From Anaerofilum hominis (GTDB lineage: Bacteria > Bacillota > Clostridia > Oscillospirales > Ruminococcaceae), in NCBI RefSeq assembly GCF_014287275.1, contig NZ_JACONZ010000005.1, positions 62,001 to 126,000 on the forward strand: DNA of 64,000 nt, written 5' to 3'. The notes beneath the pieces were generated by a model that had not been told where the DNA came from, did not search any database, and saw only the letters and a program-made list of their open reading frames with translations. A program made the translations under genes and the position numbers. Positions 1-13,126 of the stretch are shown one piece after another. The stretch's first letter is position 1. Each line of letters begins with the position of its first letter.

Positions 1-5
1 TCAGT

Positions 6-1025
6 TTACAGCTCGATCTTGCCGTACAGCGGCAGATCGAATCCCTCGTCCAGCGAGGAGGGCGCGCGCTCCGGCACCACGGGCGCATCCCCGGTGGGCT
101 GGGGACGCGGGGGACGCTCGCGCGGTTCGCGGCGCGGGCCGCGGTCACGATCCCGGCCGCCCTTGCGGGGGCCGCCTTTTCCGCCGCCGCCGCGGCCGTA
201 ACGGTCCCCGCGCGGCGCGCGGGGCTTGTCCGGCAGGGCGTTGGGGCCGGTGGAGCGCACCACCACGCGGCGGTCGGCCCCCTCCCCTGTGGATTCGCTG
301 GACAGCTCTTCCATCTCGCTGATGGCGGAATGGATGATCCTGCGCTCATAGGGGTTCATCGGCTCAAACATATGGCTGCGCCCGGTCTTCTGCACCTTGG
401 CGCCCACGCGGCGGGCCAGCGCGTCCAGATCTTTTTCCCGCTTGCCGCGGTACCCGGCCACGTCCAGGCCAAACTTTTCATAGTCCCCGCCCGCGCGGTT
501 GCCGGCAAGGCCCATCAGATAGCTCAGCGCTTCCATGGTCTCTCCGCGGCGGCCGATCAGGGCCCCTACGTTGGGACCATCCACCCGCAGGATGACCGCG
601 CCATTCACCCGCACCGGCTCCACAGTGAAGTCCTCCACGCCCATCTGGGCGGCGACCGCTTTGAAATAAGCGACGGTGGCGTCTACCTTTTCACCGGCCG
701 CTGGCTCTTCAGCGGGCTTTTCCTCCGCCTTTTCCGCCGCAGGGGCGGCGGGTGAGGTCTTTGCGGAGGCATCGGGCTGCGCTTTTTTCTCCTCCTGCGG
801 GGCGGGCTTTTCCGCTGCGGGCTCCGGCTGCTGCTCCGCGGCGGCCGGGGCCTCTTCCTCGCTGCCATAGGTGACCTTTACTTTGGCAGGGGTGGACGAA
901 AACAGGCGCCGGGTGGGCATCTCCAATACCTCGACGCTCACCTCGTCCCGGCTCAGCCCCAGCTGTGCGCAGGCTTTGTCGATCGCCTGATCCACGGTTT
1001 TTGCAGTTACGATCAATTCACTCAT
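6..1025 (-). CDS. jag: KhpB/Jag RNA-binding protein
   Basis: RNA-binding protein of the KhpB/Jag family, which with KhpA acts on RNA and cell elongation or division control in Gram-positive bacteria. Three parts are visible: an N-terminal Jag-N domain (about residues 1-53), a KH domain whose loop reads IGRRG at 157-161, and an R3H domain with R228-x3-H232. Between Jag-N and KH lies an Ala/Pro/Glu/Lys-rich linker (55-112), and after R3H a Gly/Arg/Pro-rich tail (263-320). Both are longer than in many homologues and probably disordered. It is the last gene seen of the rpmH-rnpA-yidD-yidC-jag cluster, 23 bp after yidC. The ATG start gives the conserved N-terminus. Confidence 0.95.
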   Translation of the reverse strand: MSELIVTAKTVDQAIDKACAQLGLSRDEVSVEVLEMPTRRLFSSTPAKVKVTYGSEEEAPAAAEQQPEPAAEKPAPQEEKKAQPDASAKTSPAAPAAEKAEEKPAEEPAAGEKVDATVAYFKAVAAQMGVEDFTVEPVRVNGAVILRVDGPNVGALIGRRGETMEALSYLMGLAGNRAGGDYEKFGLDVAGYRGKREKDLDALARRVGAKVQKTGRSHMFEPMNPYERRIIHSAISEMEELSSESTGEGADRRVVVRSTGPNALPDKPRAPRGDRYGRGGGGKGGPRKGGRDRDRGPRREPRERPPRPQPTGDAPVVPERAPSSLDEGFDLPLYGKIEL

Positions 1026-1048
1026 TGCCGTTTGCTCCTCTCCCGCGT

Positions 1049-2224
1049 TTATTCCTCGTCTTTGTGCAGTTTTTCGCTCTCTGCTTTCTCTTCCGCCAGC
1101 AGGCGCTCGGTCTGCTCCTCAGAATTCGCAGAGACCTTCTCCGGCTCCTGCTTCCCGCTCTTCTTTTTCTTCTTCTGTCCCTGCTCTGCCTCCAGGGCCG
1201 CCCGCTCTTCCTCTGTCAGCGGCTCGGTGCGCTCATCGGCATACCGCTCGGCGTCGATCTCCCGCGCGCGCTGCAGGCGGATGCTGGCCAGTTCGGACTC
1301 GGTGACCTCTTTTTTGATCTCCGCGCCGTCGTCGGTCTTGACGGTGACCTTCTTTTTGGCTTTCTTCGCCTTTCTCTTCTCTTCGATCTCGGCGGCAAGC
1401 TGCGCTTTCATCTTTTCGGGGTCATAGATCTTTTTGGCGATCAGGCTTTCGACGACCATCAGGATGTTGGAGACGGTATAGTAAAGGCTGAAGCCCACGG
1501 GCACGGTAAAGCCGACAAAGATGAACATGGCGCTCATGAGCCAGGGCATCCATTTCATGCTGCCCTGCATCTCCTGGCCGCTGGTCTTCTGGATGATGAT
1601 CTGGCTGGCGACCATCGTCACCACCGACAGGACCGGGAAGATCAGGGTCATCCAGCCCGCAAGGCTGATGGTGGGCATGGCGGCCAGGTTCAGGTTGCCC
1701 CAGAACACATTGAAGCCCTGCACCGCGGACAGCGAGTCGCCCAGCGCGCTCATGACCGCGGAATTGCCCGTGACGACGGCGCTGATGATGCCGCTCTGCT
1801 GGGCATAGCCCGCGGCGATGGACCCCGCGTCGGCGGCGGCGGTGATGACCTCAGCGGGGATGTGCAGGATATAGGTCAGCGGGCGGTAAACGACCTCGAT
1901 GATGCCGAAGATGACCACAAAGTTCAGCAGCATCGGCAGACAGCCGGCCGTGGGGGAATAGCCATATTCCTCCTGCAGCTTCATCAGCTCTTCCTGCTGC
2001 TTGTTTTTGTCCTTGGCATACTTTTTCTGGATCTCAAGGATCATCGGCTGATAGGCCGACATCCTGGCGGTCGATTTCTGCTGTTTGATGCGCAGGGGGA
2101 ACATCAGCACCCGCAGCACGATGGTGAACAGCACCAGCGACAGGCCGTAGTCGCTGACAAGGAACTTGTAGATGAACTCCATGACGTACCCGAGCGGTCC
2201 GCCCAAAAATCCTAAAAACGACAT
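1049..2224 (-). CDS. yidC: YidC/Oxa1 membrane protein insertase
   Basis: Membrane insertase of the YidC/Oxa1/Alb3 family, which inserts and folds proteins in the cytoplasmic membrane, alone or with Sec. The 391-residue protein has the conserved hydrophobic core. The groove arginine is R38 in the first conserved membrane segment (VLRVLMFPL), and the YSPTAGCLPML stretch opens the following membrane region. The C-terminus after about residue 275 is a long Lys/Glu-rich cytoplasmic tail that could bind ribosomes. There is no N-terminal lipoprotein cysteine in this frame, so it is not the SpoIIIJ-type lipoprotein form. It lies between yidD and jag in the rpmH operon. Confidence 0.95.
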   Translation of the reverse strand: MSFLGFLGGPLGYVMEFIYKFLVSDYGLSLVLFTIVLRVLMFPLRIKQQKSTARMSAYQPMILEIQKKYAKDKNKQQEELMKLQEEYGYSPTAGCLPMLLNFVVIFGIIEVVYRPLTYILHIPAEVITAAADAGSIAAGYAQQSGIISAVVTGNSAVMSALGDSLSAVQGFNVFWGNLNLAAMPTISLAGWMTLIFPVLSVVTMVASQIIIQKTSGQEMQGSMKWMPWLMSAMFIFVGFTVPVGFSLYYTVSNILMVVESLIAKKIYDPEKMKAQLAAEIEEKRKAKKAKKKVTVKTDDGAEIKKEVTESELASIRLQRAREIDAERYADERTEPLTEEERAALEAEQGQKKKKKSGKQEPEKVSANSEEQTERLLAEEKAESEKLHKDEE

Positions 2225-2287
2225 AGTGACATCCTAACTGCCGCCTGCGGCGGCCTGATATTTTTGCCTCCTGGAGGGTCGCCCCTC

Positions 2288-2548
2288 TCAGCGGGGTTTT
2301 TTGAGATCGCGTTCGTCGCTGCGCCAGCGTCCCCTGGGGGGCACCGGGTCGTAGCCATAGCGGCCCAGCGGGTTGCAGCGCAAAATGCGCCACAGGCTGA
2401 GCAGCCCGCCTTTCAGCACGCCGTGGGTCTGGATGGCCTGCATGGCGTATTCGCTGCAGGTGGGCAAAAACCGGCAATTGTTGCCCAGTGCCGGGGAGAT
2501 ATACTTTTTGTAGCCGCGCAGCAGCGCCAGCAATGCCCGGCGGATCAT
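2288..2548 (-). CDS. yidD: YidD membrane insertion efficiency factor
   Basis: Small (86 aa) YidD-family protein thought to assist YidC-dependent membrane insertion. The diagnostic motifs are present: CRFLPTCSEYA at about 25-35 and RCNPLGRYGYDPVP near the C-terminus, with conserved cysteines. The N-terminus is basic and hydrophobic. Its start overlaps the stop of rnpA by 4 bp, so the two are probably translationally coupled. Confidence 0.95.
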   Translation of the reverse strand: MIRRALLALLRGYKKYISPALGNNCRFLPTCSEYAMQAIQTHGVLKGGLLSLWRILRCNPLGRYGYDPVPPRGRWRSDERDLKKPR

Positions 2549-2880
2549 CGGGACAGCAGGCCCGCCGCCGTCAGATGGGCGCGCATGGCCTTTTCCACCT
2601 TCTGCATCTTGACGCGGGTGGTGGCGGTGCGGGCCACAAAGACCAGGTCCACGCTCTGCTCCTCGTTCAGCCCCATGGCGTAATAGGCCTCGCGGATCAC
2701 ACGCCGCGCGCGCACCCTCTGCACCGCGCCGCCGATCTTTTTGCTGGTGGTGATGCCAAGACGCACCCCGCCGCGCTTGCGGCGCAGCACATAAGTGACG
2801 AGAAACGGGCTCACATAAGACTTTCCCCTGCGGTAGGCGCGGGAAAATTCCGTATTGCGGACGATGGATTCATAGCGCAC
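2545..2880 (-). CDS. rnpA: Ribonuclease P protein component
   Basis: Protein subunit of RNase P, which with the rnpB RNA trims the 5' leader of pre-tRNAs. The 111 aa length is normal. The basic RNR-type helix is visible as VQRVRARRVIREAY at about residues 50-63. The start appears to be GTG at 2880, preceded by a purine-rich GGGGGAGAG ribosome-binding site. It follows rpmH after a 137 bp gap. The rpmH-rnpA pairing is near-universal in bacteria. Confidence 0.95.
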   Translation of the reverse strand: MRYESIVRNTEFSRAYRRGKSYVSPFLVTYVLRRKRGGVRLGITTSKKIGGAVQRVRARRVIREAYYAMGLNEEQSVDLVFVARTATTRVKMQKVEKAMRAHLTAAGLLSR

Positions 2881-3017
2881 GGTCTCTCCCCCCTCTGCCG
2901 CGTGTTCCGGCTGCGGCGCGCCCCGCGCATTCCCCCATGTAAGAGGAAAAGGCCACCTGCTGCGGCGGCCCTTTGAAAAAGCGGGATGAGGCGGGCGGCC
3001 GCCGATCCCCTATGCGG

Positions 3018-3152
3018 TCAAACGGCGAGCTTGGCGCGGCCCTTGCTGCGGCGCGCGGCGATGACCTTGCGTCCGCTTTTGGACTTCATGCGGCTGAGAA
3101 AGCCGTGCTCACGGGTGCGCTGACGCTTTTTGGGCTGAAAGGTTCTCTTCAT
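3018..3152 (-). CDS. rpmH: 50S ribosomal protein L34
   Basis: Ribosomal protein L34, 44 aa, with the typical [12 protein letters not shown] start and a very basic composition ending KGRAKLAV. An in-frame extension upstream is open, but the start at 3152 has a strong GGAGGAAAT Shine-Dalgarno and matches the family N-terminus exactly. It is the first gene of the minus-strand origin-flanking operon and has its own TTGACA promoter. Confidence 0.97.
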   Translation of the reverse strand: MKRTFQPKKRQRTREHGFLSRMKSKSGRKVIAARRSKGRAKLAV

Positions 3153-3278
3153 TTTTATTTCCTCCATTTTAAGGTCTGCCCTGGCGGGCGTTATTTGTAC
3201 GCCGAACAAAGGGCGTTACATCGCTTTGAGGCCGCGTATTCGAACTGCCGCTGAAAACGCACAGCCTTGCAACTTAAA

Positions 3279-3308
3279 AGTATAGCGTAAAGTTCTCGGC
3301 CATGTCAA
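3279..3308 (-). promoter_or_regulatory. rpmH operon promoter
   Basis: On the minus strand a perfect -35 TTGACA (3303-3308) is separated by 18 bp from TATACT (3279-3284). It sits about 127 bp upstream of the rpmH start and fits a vegetative sigma-A promoter for the ribosomal gene operon. Confidence 0.75.
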
Positions 3309-3466
3309 TAGTTTTTTCCAAGGTTCTGCGCCGCTGAAAGGCGCCTTTTTGCCTTTTGAGGCTTAGACCGTCCATTTTTTGGCAATGAATAAAGGACCCT
3401 CCTGCCAAACGCCTCTCTATAATGAATTTTCTTATATATTACTATATATAAATAGCCCGCTGGGTG
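3309..3466. other. Divergent rpmH/dnaA intergenic spacer
   Basis: This is the central part of the 621-bp region between rpmH and dnaA. It contains an AT-rich patch at 3420-3454 (alternating TATATA) in an otherwise GC-rich genome. I found no convincing DnaA boxes in it. The remaining stretch to dnaA (3496-3773) is the long dnaA leader, with a GC-rich inverted-repeat region near 3538-3575 and no recognised gene. Confidence 0.5.
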
Positions 3467-3495
3467 TTGTACGGGCGTGTTTTTTATGGTATAAT
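3467..3495 (+). promoter_or_regulatory. dnaA promoter
   Basis: TTGTAC (3467-3472) and TATAAT (3490-3495) are spaced 17 bp apart with an extended -10 TGG just upstream, a strong sigma-A promoter. The predicted leader before dnaA is about 270 nt, with no clear gene inside. Confidence 0.8.
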
Positions 3496-3773
3496 TGCTG
3501 CAAACATAACGGCCGCTATGGTGAAAAATCACCGAATACCGGCGGCCGCGGGCCTTGCCCGCCGCTCGGCGGCGGAAAACGGCCGAAAACCGGTTTTTAA
3601 GTTTTTGCAGGGGTGCGCCGCTGCTGTTTCCTCTCCCGGCGCGGGATTACTTAAAGACCTGTTTTTTTTTGTTTCATCCGGCCTGTTTCCCGGCGCCGCC
3701 GCGGACCGGGCCGGCCGCATCGCCCCCTTTCCCCGGGAAACAATCTGATTTATTGGGAGTGTGTCGTACAGTT

Positions 3774-5069
3774 ATGGATTCTTTTGACGAGGTCTTTGCA
3801 GCCGTCAAAGACTACTGCAGGGAGCGGGTGGTGGAAGCCACCTACAATCTCTTTATCGACGGGCTGGAGCCGGTCTCCTTTGAAAACGGGACGGTCACCA
3901 TCCTGGTGCGCAGCGATTTTATCAAGGGCATGATACAGGAGCGGTACGCCGATCTGCTGGGCGAGGCTTTCACCTCCATCCTCGGGTTTGGGGTAGAGCT
4001 GAAATTTCAGGTGCCGGAATCCGTCAAGCTGGAAGTGCAGGCCCCGGTCTCCACGGGCAGCTATGCGTTCACGTTTGAGAATTTTATCGTGGGCAGCACC
4101 AACAAGTTCGCCCACGCCGCCGCACAGGCGGTCGCGGCAAACCCCTCCGGCGCCTATAACCCGCTGGTGATCTACGGGGACTCCGGTCTGGGCAAGACCC
4201 ACCTGCTCAACGCCATCCGGCTGGAGATCGCCAAAAACCACCCGGAGTTCAACATCGTCATGGTGGACGGCGAAGCGTTCACCAACGAGATCATCAGCGC
4301 CATCCAGACCAACTCCACCTCGGACTTCCACCAGAAATACCGGGCGGCCGACGTGCTGCTGGTGGACGACATCCAGTTCATCGCCGGCAAAGAGTCCACA
4401 CAGGAGGAATTTTTCCACACCTTCAACACGCTGTACAACGCCGGCAAGCAGATCGTGCTGGCCACCGACCGGCCGCCCAAGGAGATCAAGAGCCTTGAGG
4501 ACCGCATCCGCACCCGGATGGAGTGGGGCCTGATCGCGGATATCCAACCGCCGGATTTTGAGACGCGGGTCGCCATCATCCGCCGCAAGGCGGACCTTTT
4601 GGGCCTGGATATCTCGGACGATGTGGCCGAGTTCATCGCCAACCACCTGAAAAACAACATCCGCCAGCTGGAGGGCGCGGTAAAAAAGCTGAACGCCTAC
4701 CGTCTGCTGGAGGGCATCCAGCCGGTGATCGGCGTGGCGCAGAACGCCATCAAAGACATTCTCAACGAAAACCAGCCCGTGCCGGTCACCATCGAAAAGA
4801 TCGTCAGCGAGGTCGCGCGCACCTATAACATCACCCCGGTGGACATCCGCAGCCGCAAGCGCAGCAGCAATATCTCCTCGGCCCGCAAAACGGCCATGTA
4901 TGTGGTGCACGAGATCACCGGCATGACGATGCAGGAGATCGGCAAAGAGTTCGGCGGCCGCGACCACTCCACCGTGGTCTATTCCATCTCGGAGGTGGAA
5001 AAAAAGATCGACGCCGACCCCCGGTTCCGCGAGATCGTGGAGGACATCGTCAAAAACGCGAGGGTCTGA
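3774..5069 (+). CDS. dnaA: Chromosomal replication initiator DnaA
   Basis: DnaA, the AAA+ initiator that binds and melts oriC. Starting at ATG 3774 (GGGAG upstream) gives MDSFDEVF, the normal DnaA N-terminus. The reading frame is open further upstream but that part is not DnaA-like. It has 431 residues. Domain I is at about 1-80 and the linker is short. The AAA+ core has Walker A GDSGLGKT at 135-142 and Walker B LLVDDIQ at about 195-201. The C-terminal DNA-binding domain carries the GGRDHSTVVYSI signature for DnaA-box recognition. It lies directly upstream of the origin and dnaN. Confidence 0.98.
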   Translation: MDSFDEVFAAVKDYCRERVVEATYNLFIDGLEPVSFENGTVTILVRSDFIKGMIQERYADLLGEAFTSILGFGVELKFQVPESVKLEVQAPVSTGSYAFTFENFIVGSTNKFAHAAAQAVAANPSGAYNPLVIYGDSGLGKTHLLNAIRLEIAKNHPEFNIVMVDGEAFTNEIISAIQTNSTSDFHQKYRAADVLLVDDIQFIAGKESTQEEFFHTFNTLYNAGKQIVLATDRPPKEIKSLEDRIRTRMEWGLIADIQPPDFETRVAIIRRKADLLGLDISDDVAEFIANHLKNNIRQLEGAVKKLNAYRLLEGIQPVIGVAQNAIKDILNENQPVPVTIEKIVSEVARTYNITPVDIRSRKRSSNISSARKTAMYVVHEITGMTMQEIGKEFGGRDHSTVVYSISEVEKKIDADPRFREIVEDIVKNARV

Positions 5070-5141
5070 AAAAAACGGGCCAGCCCGGCGCACTTTTTTC
5101 TGAACTTTTCCCCCGCTGCCCGCCCAAAAAGCGCCTCTCTT

Positions 5142-5307
5142 TTTTCCACATCTCTTTCCACATTCCACATCGTTTTTTCAACATCCCCTTTTGGAAACCG
5201 CCCAAATGTGGAAAACCACAAGTTGTCCACATTTTGCCCAACAAGATCCAAAGCCCGTTTTTTTCGGGCGCTTCAATGCATCGCGCATTTTTTTCCACAA
5301 ATTCACA
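5142..5307. other. oriC: cluster of DnaA boxes
   Basis: The dnaA-dnaN spacer holds several matches or near-matches to the DnaA box TTWTNCACA. They are TTTTCCACA at 5142-5150, CTTTCCACA at 5154-5162, CATTCCACA at 5161-5169, TGTGGAAAA (reverse orientation) at 5207-5215, TTGTCCACA at 5223-5231 and TTTTCCACA at 5291-5299, plus a weak AAATTCACA at 5299-5307. This density, beside dnaA and next to a DnaA-trio, marks the replication origin. Confidence 0.9.
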
Positions 5308-5311
5308 GCCC

Positions 5312-5332
5312 CTATTACTGCTACTATTTTTA
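5312..5332. other. DnaA-trio unwinding element
   Basis: The plus strand reads CTA TTA CTG CTA CTA TTT TTA. The complementary strand is therefore a run of 3'-(G/A)A(T/A/C)-5' triplets, the DnaA-trio motif that guides DnaA onto single-stranded DNA in Bacillus and other bacteria. It starts 12 bp after the last good DnaA box, across a short GC-rich stretch, which is the expected spacing and order. It predicts initial melting toward dnaN. Confidence 0.8.
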
Positions 5333-5412
5333 AAGCTCAATAAGAGAGCTTTTTTGAAAAAAACACGATCACAGCAGCCGGACGGCTGCAAAGACAGATT
5401 GGGAGGACCCGT

Positions 5413-6546
5413 ATGAAATTTGAATGCGAAAAAAGCAGTCTTGCCGAGGCCATTGCCGGCGTCTCCCGCGCGGTCACGATGCGCAGCAGCGTGCCGGCGC
5501 TGGAAGGGATCCTGTTCAAGGCGGAGGGCAACACCCTCACCCTGACCGGCTACGACCTGGAAATGGGCATCACCACCAAGATCGACGCCCGCATCCGGGA
5601 CGAGGGGGCCGTGGTGCTCAGCGCCAAACTGGTGGGCGACATGGTGCGCCGCCTGCCCGCCGAGCTGGTGGAGATCGAGTGCAGCGAAAATCTGGTCACC
5701 ACGGTAAAGGGCGGCATCACCGAATACAACATCACCGGCATCTCGGCCGCCGACTACCCCGAGCTTCCCGCCGTGGCGTTCCAGCAGGGCGGCGAAGAGA
5801 ACAAAAACGGCGTGACGCCGGCCATCGCCATGGACGGTCCCATCCTGAAAGAAATGATCGAGACCACCATCTACGCGGTCTCTCAGGACGACAAAAAACC
5901 GGCCAACAACGGCGAAAAGTTCGTGCTGGAAAGCGATAAGCTGACCCTGGTGGCCCTGGACGGCTTCCGCCTTGCCATCTGCGAGCGCCCGGTCACCGCG
6001 GGGCGCGAGGTCTCTATCGTCATTCCCGCAAAAACGCTCAATGAGGTCGCCCGGCTGATCGGGGATTCAGACGAAGCCGTGGCCATCAGCGCCAGCAAGC
6101 GGTATGTGGTCTTTACGCTGGGCGGCTACACCGTCATCAGCCGCCTGCTGGACGACGCTTTCCTGGATTATAAAAAGACCATCAACCCGAGCCATCTCAC
6201 CCGCGTGGTGGTCGGCGTCAAAGAATTTTCCGACGCCATCGAGCGCGCCAGCCTCATCATCACCGAGCGGCTGAAAAACCCGCTGCGGATCACCTTTGAC
6301 GAAAACCTCACCGTCCGCTGCCAGACCGAACTGGGCAAGGTGATGGATTCCATCCCCTGCGAATTCGAGGGCGAAAAGATGGAAGTCGGCTTCAATAACC
6401 GCTATCTGCTGGACGCGCTGCGCAATTCCGGCAGCGACAAGGTGGCGTTCGAGCTCAACGGCCCTCTTTCCCCGGTCAAGGTCCTGCCGGTGGAGGGCGA
6501 CGATTTTATCTTTCTGGTCATGCCGGTAAGGTTCAAAAACGATTGA
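5413..6546 (+). CDS. dnaN: DNA polymerase III beta clamp
   Basis: Beta sliding clamp, the ring that tethers DNA polymerase III and recruits many repair proteins. It has 377 aa, close to family length, and starts at ATG 5413 after a strong GGGAGGA site. The sequence follows the three-domain clamp fold, from MKFECEKSSLAEAIAGVSRAV to the C-terminal VKVLPVEGDDFIFLVMPVR peptide (VMPVR is the classic clamp end). It lies between oriC and the yaaA-recF pair. Confidence 0.97.
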   Translation: MKFECEKSSLAEAIAGVSRAVTMRSSVPALEGILFKAEGNTLTLTGYDLEMGITTKIDARIRDEGAVVLSAKLVGDMVRRLPAELVEIECSENLVTTVKGGITEYNITGISAADYPELPAVAFQQGGEENKNGVTPAIAMDGPILKEMIETTIYAVSQDDKKPANNGEKFVLESDKLTLVALDGFRLAICERPVTAGREVSIVIPAKTLNEVARLIGDSDEAVAISASKRYVVFTLGGYTVISRLLDDAFLDYKKTINPSHLTRVVVGVKEFSDAIERASLIITERLKNPLRITFDENLTVRCQTELGKVMDSIPCEFEGEKMEVGFNNRYLLDALRNSGSDKVAFELNGPLSPVKVLPVEGDDFIFLVMPVRFKND

Positions 6547-6556
6547 GGTGACGGGA

Positions 6557-6775
6557 ATGACGCAGGAAACGGTCCCCATCAAAACAGAGTTCATCAAACT
6601 CGATTCCCTTTTGAAATTTGCAAATATCCTGTCCACCGGCGGCGAGGCGAAGATGGCCATCCAGCAGGGCGCCGTGCAGGTCAACGGGGAGGTCTGCACC
6701 CAGCGGGGCAAAAAACTGCGCCCCGGCGACCGGGTGCGCATCGAGGATTTTGAACTGCAGGTCGTGCAGGCGTGA
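6557..6775 (+). CDS. yaaA: S4-domain RNA-binding protein YaaA
   Basis: A 72-aa S4-domain protein of the YaaA family (RlbA in some annotations), which binds RNA and is linked to ribosome biogenesis. The S4 core is clear: LDSLLKFANILSTGGEAK followed by VQVNGEVCTQRGKKLRPGD. The start at ATG 6557 is preferred because GAGGTG lies 6 nt upstream, although an in-frame GTG at 6548 exists. The stop overlaps the recF start (GTGA), as in many Firmicutes dnaN-yaaA-recF clusters. Confidence 0.9.
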   Translation: MTQETVPIKTEFIKLDSLLKFANILSTGGEAKMAIQQGAVQVNGEVCTQRGKKLRPGDRVRIEDFELQVVQA

Positions 6776-7878
6776 TCTTAAAAGAGCACGCGGTGCGCGA
6801 TTACCGCAACATCGAAGCCGCCTCGTTCCGGCCCGGCCCGCAGCTCACCGTCATCTGCGGCAAAAACGGACAGGGAAAGACCAATCTGCTGGAGAGCATC
6901 TGGCTGCTGTCCGGGGCCAAAAGCTTTCGCGGGGGCAAGGACGCGCAGCTGGTGCGGCGCGGACTTCCCTTTGCGGTGGTCGAGTCGAGGGCGCTGAGCG
7001 ACGGCGGCGAAGAAAAGGCCTACCGCCTGGTGATCGGCGGCGAGGGCTGCGCCGAGGCCGGGGTGCGGCCCGGGCGCAGTGCGCAGCTGGACGGGGTGGA
7101 TCTTGGGCGGGCCACCAATCTGGCGGGCAATTTTTATGCGGTGGTCTTTGCGCCCACCCACCTCAGCCTGGTCAAGGGCAGCCCCGAGGGGCGGCGCCGG
7201 TTTGTGGACGCAGCCCTCTGCCAGCTCTATCCCGGCTATATCGCGGTTTACCGGCGCTATATCCGGGCGCTGGCCCAGAAAAACGCCCTGCTGCGGGACG
7301 CGCGGCGCTTTGAGGGGCTGGAAGAACTGCTGGACACCTTCGACGCGGCGCTGGCGGAGGCCGGCGGGGAGATGATCCGCCGCCGCCGGGATTATCTTGA
7401 AAGCCTGTTTGCCATCGCGTCCGAGACCTACGACAGCCTGTCGGCCGGCAGCGAGAACTGCTCGTTTTTCTACGAGCCCAGCGCTGCGGATGGGGGCGAC
7501 CTGCTGCAGCGCATCCGCGCCGCCCGCCCGGCGGACCTGCGGGCGGGGTGCTGTACGGTGGGCCCCCACCGGGAGGATGTGGGCATCCGCATCGGCGGCG
7601 AGGACGCGCGCGCGTTCGGCAGCCAGGGGCAGCAGCGCAGCGCGGCCCTTTCGCTGAAGCTCGCCGAGGCGCGGCAGATCGCCCTGGTCACCGGCAGCGA
7701 GCCGGTGATGCTGCTGGACGACGTCTTGTCCGAGCTGGACGGCGCGCGGCGGGAATTTCTGCTGGGCCGCATCGAGGGGCGGCAGGTGCTGCTCACCAGC
7801 TGCGACGCGGCGGCTTTTCACGACACGCCGGGCGCCATCTGGGAGATGGAGGGCGGCAGGCTGCGGCAGGTGCAGTGA
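6772..7878 (+). CDS. recF: DNA replication and repair protein RecF
   Basis: RecF, an SMC-like ATPase that with RecO and RecR loads RecA at gaps. It has 368 aa with Walker A GKNGQGKTN near residues 30-38, a signature region around FGSQGQQRSAALSLKLAEA, and Walker B VMLLDDVLSELD. The start is GTG 6772, overlapping the yaaA stop. The position between yaaA and remB/gyrB is the standard Firmicutes order. Confidence 0.95.
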   Translation: MILKEHAVRDYRNIEAASFRPGPQLTVICGKNGQGKTNLLESIWLLSGAKSFRGGKDAQLVRRGLPFAVVESRALSDGGEEKAYRLVIGGEGCAEAGVRPGRSAQLDGVDLGRATNLAGNFYAVVFAPTHLSLVKGSPEGRRRFVDAALCQLYPGYIAVYRRYIRALAQKNALLRDARRFEGLEELLDTFDAALAEAGGEMIRRRRDYLESLFAIASETYDSLSAGSENCSFFYEPSAADGGDLLQRIRAARPADLRAGCCTVGPHREDVGIRIGGEDARAFGSQGQQRSAALSLKLAEARQIALVTGSEPVMLLDDVLSELDGARREFLLGRIEGRQVLLTSCDAAAFHDTPGAIWEMEGGRLRQVQ

Positions 7879-7977
7879 GAGCGGGATAAAATACCCGGCA
7901 GGGGCAAAAAAACGGCTTTTTTTGGCAACACTAGCTGCAGAGGGCGGCCGCGGCCGGCCCTGAAAAAGGAGCGAGCG

Positions 7978-8244
7978 ATGTATCTTCATCTGGGCACCGA
8001 CACCATCATCCGCACCAAGGATATCCTGGGCATCTTCGATCTGGACACCTCCACGATCTCCAAGCGCACGCGGGACACCCTGCGCCGCGCCGAGCTGGAA
8101 GGACGGGTGATCAATGTGTCCAGCGAGCTGCCGAAAAGCTTTATCGTCATGGCCGGCAGGCGGCCCACCATCTACATCTCTCAGATCTCGGCCTCGACCC
8201 TGAAAAAAAGGTCCGGCTATATCGACGACATCAAAAATATCTGA
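7978..8244 (+). CDS. remB: RemB-like DUF370 regulator
   Basis: An 88-aa DUF370 protein like RemB (YaaB) of Bacillus subtilis, encoded between recF and gyrB. DUF370 proteins include RemA, a DNA-binding activator of biofilm-matrix genes. The N-terminus MYLHLGTDTIIRTKDILGIFDLDT and the conserved stretch around PTIYISQISASTLKKRS match the family. The start has a GGAGCGA site just upstream. The role in this organism is not shown by the sequence. Confidence 0.88.
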   Translation: MYLHLGTDTIIRTKDILGIFDLDTSTISKRTRDTLRRAELEGRVINVSSELPKSFIVMAGRRPTIYISQISASTLKKRSGYIDDIKNI

Positions 8245-8303
8245 GCGCGCCGCGGCGGGGAGAGCCTTTCCCCGCGGCGGCCCTCGCCCGGATTCTCATA
8301 TAG

Positions 8304-10310
<2,007 letters not shown>

Positions 10311-10501
10311 GAGCAATGAAAAATAGAGCGTGAAGAACCACGGCGTGCCGCCGCGCGTCCCGCGGAAAACGGCTTTTTGCAGAGAGCGCAGAACCGGCCG
10401 CCTGCCCTGCGGGCGGGACAGCCGAAAGGTGACGCCCGGCATACCAGTCTTTTGTTTCTGATTTTTCATTCTTATTTTTCACTGAAAAAAGGAAGGCAGC
10501 T

Positions 10502-13027
<2,526 letters not shown>

Positions 13028-13126
13028 GCCCGCCTTTTCACACATTCTTAACATGCACGGCTTATAATGAACTCTGTGATCCATCGCCGGGAAGCCCGGA
13101 CAAAAAAATAAGGGAGCAACAATTTC

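Noticed and set aside
3555..3773. Upstream extension of dnaA
   Set aside because: The extra residues are not DnaA-like; the ATG at 3774 gives the standard N-terminus.
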